From positions 63,821,043 through 63,885,042 of the forward strand of contig OW799234.1 in assembly GCA_941918925.1 (NCBI GenBank): a DNA stretch of 64,000 nt, written 5' to 3'. A program made the translations under genes and the position numbers. How positions within the stretch are numbered: the first letter of the stretch is position 1; every line of letters starts with the position of its first letter. Under the pieces are notes generated by a model, which was not told the origin of the DNA, did not search any database, and saw only the letters and a list, made by a program, of their open reading frames with translations. Source of the DNA: Phyto melanocephala (taxonomy: Eukaryota; Arthropoda; Insecta; Diptera; Rhinophoridae). Shown one piece after another: positions 59,163 to 64,000 of this stretch.

Positions 59163-59298
59163 GAGTAGGTAGTTGAAAAAAAAATCAGCAAACAAATTGG
59201 AAATAGAAACGTCTTCATCAGCGTCAGTTGATCCATATTTAAAGTATTTTGGATTGACGCACGATTGTGTTCTATATGTATCGGTTTTATATGTCACA

Positions 59299-59707
59299 TC
59301 CCAGCAAAATCTTTACTTACCTAGTAAGTTAGCAATAAGCTAGTTACTTTTCGACTGAATAACTACTTATTTTTGTTTGAGTTGTCTCAGAAATCATGAC
59401 CCTCGCTTACAAATGAACTTACAAAAATCAATAAAATAAGTAGGTACCAATAAAGCTGAATCATAGCGGATATTTTTATACTGTTGCAATACAAAAAAAT
59501 GATAATATTGGGCATATTATAATATTTATGAAGTTAATTTAAAGTTCACTGTTTAAAAAAATATATAAAAAGTATTTACGAAGGTCATAACCAATAGCCC
59601 ATTACTATGTACTTTAAAATAATGATGTTGGTAACGACCCCTTATTACTATGTAATATATGAAGTAATGACAACCTATTACACAATTTCAAAAATATTTT
59701 GCTGGGA
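59299..59707. mobile_element. 409-bp MITE with TCCCAGCAAAAT ends
   Basis: TCCCAGCAAAAT (59299-59310) is mirrored by ATTTTGCTGGGA (59696-59707). No clear target duplication is seen. Inside, TTACTTACCTAGTAAGTTAG and CTCGCTTACAA elements resemble the 39-bp repeat at 12427. There is no coding sequence. Confidence 0.65.
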
Positions 59708-62055
59708 TAGAACACAATCATTTACGAACGACGAGATGTAGACGTACATACATACATATGCATTCTGCTTTATTATTTAAATGTGGTTGCATTTTAATTA
59801 AAATATTTAGAAATCAGCTCTCAGACATACAAATTTAAGTCTAAAGTCCAAGCTATTTCTTATTCTTACTAAAATGGCAGAAGTCACTCGAATTTTGGAA
59901 TTGAGGGATTAATTTTTTTATAAAATGCTTTGGGTTAGATATATTTATAATTTTATTTTATTAATTACACAGAAAAACAAAATAACACTAATTTTGTTGC
60001 ATAAAGTTTTTCTACTGTTGTTTCCTACTTTGGGTGCGCTGATTTCAAAGCTACTCTCAGATTTTTTGTAGCAGCTCTAGTTAGTGAGATACAGGTACCG
60101 TCTTAAATTTACATAAGTAGTCGATGAAACTTAACTAGTTCCTTTATAAATTTCAGTAGGTCTTCCTGAAGAAGGACGTGTTTAAATAATCCTTATTGTT
60201 TTTGTGTTATTCGTGGAGAATATATGTTCCAAAATCTTTGTTTAAATGTGTCGGACTTTGTGCAAAAGGCATACTTGGACTACTTTGAGTTTCCGTTGCC
60301 GTCAAAGGCTTTTAATCTTTTTTGTTTTAATTTAATTTTTTATTTATTTTTTAATATTTAATTGAATAACTGTTCTGATGTTTAAACTGTAGTCTTTATG
60401 ATATTTTGTCGTGTTGTATTAAAAAACCAAATTCAAACCAATTTGATTATATCAATTATAAATAAGTGAATTGTTATATATAAGCAACTTTGCTCAACCT
60501 ATACCAAAGGTATTTAAAAATTATCTATGAACTCAAGCCTAATTAAAAACTTATAAATATTAGTTTAAAATTATCTACTTTTCTCTTATTATTTCGATTT
60601 CAAAGATCATTTGAAGTCCCAAGCCAATTCTACTTAAAAGCTTATATCAAACTTACAGATAAAAATAAAAAATCACGAACGGGTGTTCAGGGTGTTTTTG
60701 CTTTATAACCATATATTCCGAAACCCCGAAACTAACAAAAAATTAGTTGGTCAAAATTGACCCCCAATCCTCGTTTATTGTCCTTATAAAAGAAAATTGT
60801 TCAGTTAGAAAAAAAAAAACAGAGCCAACGATGCAAACCATAGTTACATATACCGGAAATGAGTACATCTTATATCCTTCGAATTATGCATACACATGGA
60901 ATGATTGTGTGTATGCAACAAAACGTATAATTTTAAATAAACCATGTGTGTGTGTGTGTATGTGTGAGCATGCATTTGGTTGCAATGGGTCACTTTGGTG
61001 ACTTGGGTATTTTTATTTTGGAGTTTTTATTTAAACATAATGATGACATTTAGAGAATCATATTGCATACACAAACATACAATTACTTTTCTTTATATAA
61101 ATACGAGTTTGTGCAGAACTAACCCGTATGTTTCGGGCATATATGTATGTACATATTTTTCAATGTATAACTCTAAAGTGCTAATATGCTTGTGTGTATA
61201 TTTTTAAATATACACTTAAGCATTTACGTATCTATTAAAGCGGTCGGTCTATATGGATTCACTTTTAAATGTCGTGCTCTATAAGCAGCATAAACACTTC
61301 TTTTACTACCTTCCACTGTTGAGCGTCAGTATGTCCTTTAGGGCGTCTCTATACCATCAACTAAAAGCTTAAATAATCAAGCGACATCTATATGTTAAAC
61401 TTCTTTCGTTTAAGCCACTGTGCTGAAATGTATCTCGAAATAAAACTACTACTACAATTTCGGTAAAGGCGACATCAACATAAAAGAAATAAAAACAAAA
61501 TTGTACAACACACAAACATGGATGTGAAGCACAAATAAATACGTAAACGAAAACGTATAAAAGAATATACCTGCGTTTTAATTCAAAGCAAAATGATCAT
61601 GTTGGGTTGGTTGAGCAGATAAGGAGTTTGTACTTTTTTCTGCTGCTGTTTAAAATAAAGTCTTTCTGTGCTTTTTATAGCAGAAAAAACAGAAGAAAGA
61701 AGGTAGCTGGTCTTCTTAATCTAGTTAAAGTTTGATTACGAATTATATGCTGGACGGTAAAATAAACTCCCTTAAACCACACTGGTTAAAAAATTTATTG
61801 GGGTCTGACTTAGCCATTTTCTTTTTTTTTATTATTTTGTGTGCATATTTAAGGAGGCAAATTCTTAAAAACTCACTATGAGTTGCCAATATAACAATAC
61901 ATATTTGAAAAGTTATTAATGGTATGGTAAACGTTATCAAAATTTTTAGCTTATATATGTAACTGCTTGCTGAATTTGTTAATATGCTTAACGATTTTAT
62001 AAAATTTTTTTATTTGGACAAGTATACTTAATAATAACAAATTTTTTTTTATACA
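59708..62055. other. 2.3 kb without a recognised gene
   Basis: AT-rich with a TG microsatellite at 60944-60966. No transposon ends or credible coding frames were seen. It might be host non-coding DNA. Confidence 0.5.
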
Positions 62056-62059
62056 GGGT

Positions 62060-62500
62060 GGTGCAACCATACCATACGATGTTAAGTAGTAGTAAATAAA
62101 ACAAAAAGCCTTCAGAGAATTATCTTAATATTATTTATTATGATATAAGGATTTATTATGTGTGAAACAAAGTATCGGCCATATTCTCTCCACTGTTTCG
62201 CTGCCGTACTTTTAGCCGATGGTTCGTTTATATTCACAATGACACTATTGGCTTATTGGCATACACTTCTTCTTTTAAATATACCCAAAGAAAGAAGTAG
62301 GCTTCAGCTCTTGTGTTAATTTAACCTCGTTAGCGTGTAAATTTAAATGTTTATTCAAAATCCGCATCACTGATGCCTGTGAGATGTGCTACCGCGATCA
62401 ACAGCAATGTTTTTCGTAGAACGAACTGGGTGAGAATCAGAGAACTTCAAAATCACAATTTTTCTTGATTTTATTCAGCACAAAAATTTTTGTTAATTTT
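62060..62500 (-). mobile_element. Mariner-derived MITE-like copy, diverged
   Basis: Starts GGGTGGTGCAACC just after TACA. It shares ATTATGTGTGAAACAAAGTATCGGCC (near 62155) with the copies at 11830 and 25535, and reads on the minus strand as the C-terminal tail of a mariner-type transposase. The right limit is uncertain. Confidence 0.65.
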
Positions 62501-62970
62501 AAGGAATAAAGAAAAATTCAATGATGATTAAAAATCATATTCATTCTGTTGTACACATCAAATTCTGATTATGAGTAGAATTAACAAAAGCATTTTATAA
62601 AAAAAGACCGCACAGGCTAGAGAAAAGCTTGCAGTAAATTCATTGTGTCCAAACGTTATTATTCTCATTAAGTCATACAACATGTTTGAACCGACCGTCT
62701 GTATGGCATGAGCAATATGATATACCAACAATGTAAACAACAAAATTCTTAAACAAAATGGCGAAACAAATCTTTTTTACAATACCGTAAATTATTAAAG
62801 AATGTACAATCCAAGATGGCGTCTAAAACAAAATGGCGAACCAAATTTCTTTAATCCCATTAATATGAATATCGAATTAAAGGGCTACGATGTGGGACTA
62901 TACCTATGTACATGATGGTGAAATGTATTATCAAATTCCAAAATCTGTAAATAGCAGAGAGCAGAGCAGA
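62501..62970. other. No gene seen
   Basis: The phrase AAACAAAATGGCGAA occurs at about 62753 and 62827 as a small direct repeat. Confidence 0.5.
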
Positions 62971-62974
62971 GAGG

Positions 62975-63155
62975 CAATCGTCTTTATTTGCCCATATCTC
63001 AGAAAGTTATGCGGCAATTGTGCTAGATTTCAGTAGCGATTCATTCATTTGCAGAATATTGAAATGTCTGTCGGAAATTAATATTTTAGAAACTACAAAA
63101 GGAATTACAAAGCTATTATATCTTGGGCACCATAGACGAAGGATATAATAAAAAG
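62975..63155 (-). mobile_element. Family-A-type DINE fragment (5' part)
   Basis: TTTGCCCATATCTCAGAAAGTTATGCGG and AGAAACTACAAAAGGAATTACAAAGC match the 5' part of family-A copies in reverse. TATCTTGGGCACCATAGACGAAGGATATAAT is a worn terminal hairpin. Confidence 0.65.
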
Positions 63156-63244
63156 CGTATACGTGCTTATTATACATTTTAAACTTCGGCGTCCGAATAA
63201 TAAATTAAAGTGTTACTATATCTGACACTATACCTACATACCTA

Positions 63245-63308
63245 CATATCTGAATAATGGCGAAGGGTATTATTAGACTCGGCAGGGCTGAAAATAGCGT
63301 TCCTGCAG
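63245..63308 (+). mobile_element. Decayed DINE 3' end
   Basis: GCGAAGGGTATTATTAGACTCGGCAGGGCTGAAAATAGCG is a degraded form of GAAGGGTATATAAGATTCGGCACGGCCGAATATAGC at 616-652. It points in the direction opposite to the fragment at 62975. Confidence 0.6.
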
Positions 63309-63424
63309 GATTTCATTTTTCATAATTTCTTAACCAGACCATGACCTTTGTACTACGTAGTTGTTTTTAAATTTAAACAATTTAAATATTAAACGCTATT
63401 AGTTTTTACAAATATATACAGAAG

Positions 63425-63955
63425 TGGTCCGCCATCTAACGTTTTTTTTCAACTGGTGCTTATTTCGTGAATGGTAACACTTAGCTCATGTCTGATTTGA
63501 CAGATAATAAGTTTTATCCTTCCGCTGAACGAATATGGTTGTGTATACGCTTGAACAACGCTGGGAAATATTGCGACATTGCTATGGCCGATTCTTTTCA
63601 GATGAAACTCATTTTGATATTGGCGGGTATATAAACAAGCAAAATTGTCGCATTTGCGGCTCAGAAAACCCGCACGCATACATTGAAAAGCCGATACACC
63701 CAAAACGAGTCAGAGTTTGGATTGGATTTTGGTCCAAAAGTATAATTGGGTCATTTTTCTTAGAAAATTAGCAAGGAGTGGCCTTAGTCAATGGCGATCA
63801 TTATCGGGCCATGTTGAACGAATTTTTGTTCACAAAAATTGAAGAGGAGGATATTGGCAACATTTGGTTTCAACAGGATGGCGCTACGTGCCACACAGCC
63901 GAAGCTACACTTTTTTTATAGCATTTTCAAAAAAAAAAGTTATTTGGCGGACCTT
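63425..63955 (+). mobile_element. Tc1/mariner deletion derivative, copy 3, both ends present
   Basis: GGTCCGCCATCTAACGTTTT at the left is mirrored by AAAAGTTATTTGGCGGACC at the right. TA occurs just outside (63417-63418 and 63957-63958), although a few bases differ between TA and the repeat. It is 531 bp long, with the N-terminus of the transposase joined to the catalytic half as in copies 1 and 2. Confidence 0.85.
63535..63920 (+). pseudogene. Internally deleted Tc1/mariner transposase
   Basis: MVVYTLEQRWEILRH is a genuine-looking transposase start (residues 1-15), fused almost at once to FSDETHFDIGGYINKQNCR, SENPHAYIEKPIHPKRVRVW and a SIIGSFFLEN segment before a stop at 63769-63771. Beyond the stop the same frame gives VNGDHYRAMLNEFLFTKIE and FQQDGATCHTAEA, so both aspartates of the catalytic motif (SDE and QQD) are still visible. 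The paired DNA-binding helices are missing. It cannot act, but it shows how the deletion derivative was built: a start codon region followed by the catalytic core. Confidence 0.85.
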
Positions 63956-63979
63956 TTATTTGATATAAACATTATTAAT

Positions 63980-64000
63980 CTATATATATAAGAGTGAAAC
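63980..64000 (+). mobile_element. Start of a second microsatellite-headed repeat, cut by window edge
   Basis: CTATATATATAAGAGTGAAAC matches the beginning of the element at 39079 (TATATATAAAAGTGAAAC). Confidence 0.55.

Overview
This is a gene-poor, strongly AT-rich piece of an insect nuclear genome, almost certainly a higher (brachyceran) fly. The clue is an abundance of DINE-1/HINE-like elements (Helentron-associated, non-autonomous) that start with a TATACCC hairpin and end with an ATTCGGCACAGCCGAAT hairpin plus an ACTTGTT terminus, the same layout as Drosophila DINE-1. Tc1/mariner, piggyBac, hAT and Jockey-type sequences accompany them. No host protein gene, rRNA or tRNA could be recognised. 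Every sizeable coding trace that can be assigned belongs to a mobile element, and nearly all are broken.

Layout. 1-7.1 kb: an edge-truncated DINE (family A), then a 5.75 kb family-B DINE whose core has grown into a satellite array of 15 monomers of about 288 bp, with a mariner-derived MITE near its end. 7.4-9.2 kb: a dead Jockey-like LINE. 11-12.6 kb: a Tc1/mariner deletion derivative, a mariner MITE and a 39-bp tandem repeat. 13.2-15.9 kb and 30.8-33.4 kb: two similar family-B composites in inverted orientation. 18.3-21.4 kb: a piggyBac remnant cut by a Tc1 derivative and followed by another family-B copy. 23.9-25.3 kb: a degenerate GTACC-rich repeat. 25.5-27.7 kb: a decayed mariner. 28.3-29.35 kb: a decayed hAT transposase. 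33.5-45.2 kb: more DINE copies, a LINE 3' end, four TIR elements (36.6, 38.7, 42.4 and 43.8 kb) with nested insertions, and a Tc1-like remnant. 45.9-50.8 kb: another family-A DINE, a LINE fragment split by a hAT-type MITE with an exact 8-bp duplication, and a 201-bp MITE with a 9-bp duplication.

The most interesting locus is 52.66-57.5 kb. A 3.26 kb DNA transposon (52858-56118) has terminal inverted repeats of about 510 bp and CACTRTGC ends. It encodes a split, intron-containing protein with CxxC pairs and possible DDE-type acidic residues. It sits inside the 3' coding end of a minus-strand LINE. Removing it with one copy of a 3-bp TTA duplication restores the LINE reading frame, so the boundaries are well supported. 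I do not recognise the transposase as a named superfamily with certainty; ends and duplication best fit the CACTA/CMC group. Downstream are a 5'-truncated Jockey LINE (57.5-59.1 kb), a 409-bp MITE, long featureless AT-rich DNA, and a Tc1 derivative at the right edge.

The genes do not form pathways. The window is a nested graveyard of transposons, of the sort found in pericentric or intergenic repeat-rich DNA. Its value lies in the nesting order, several clean empty-site tests, and satellite growth from a DINE core.
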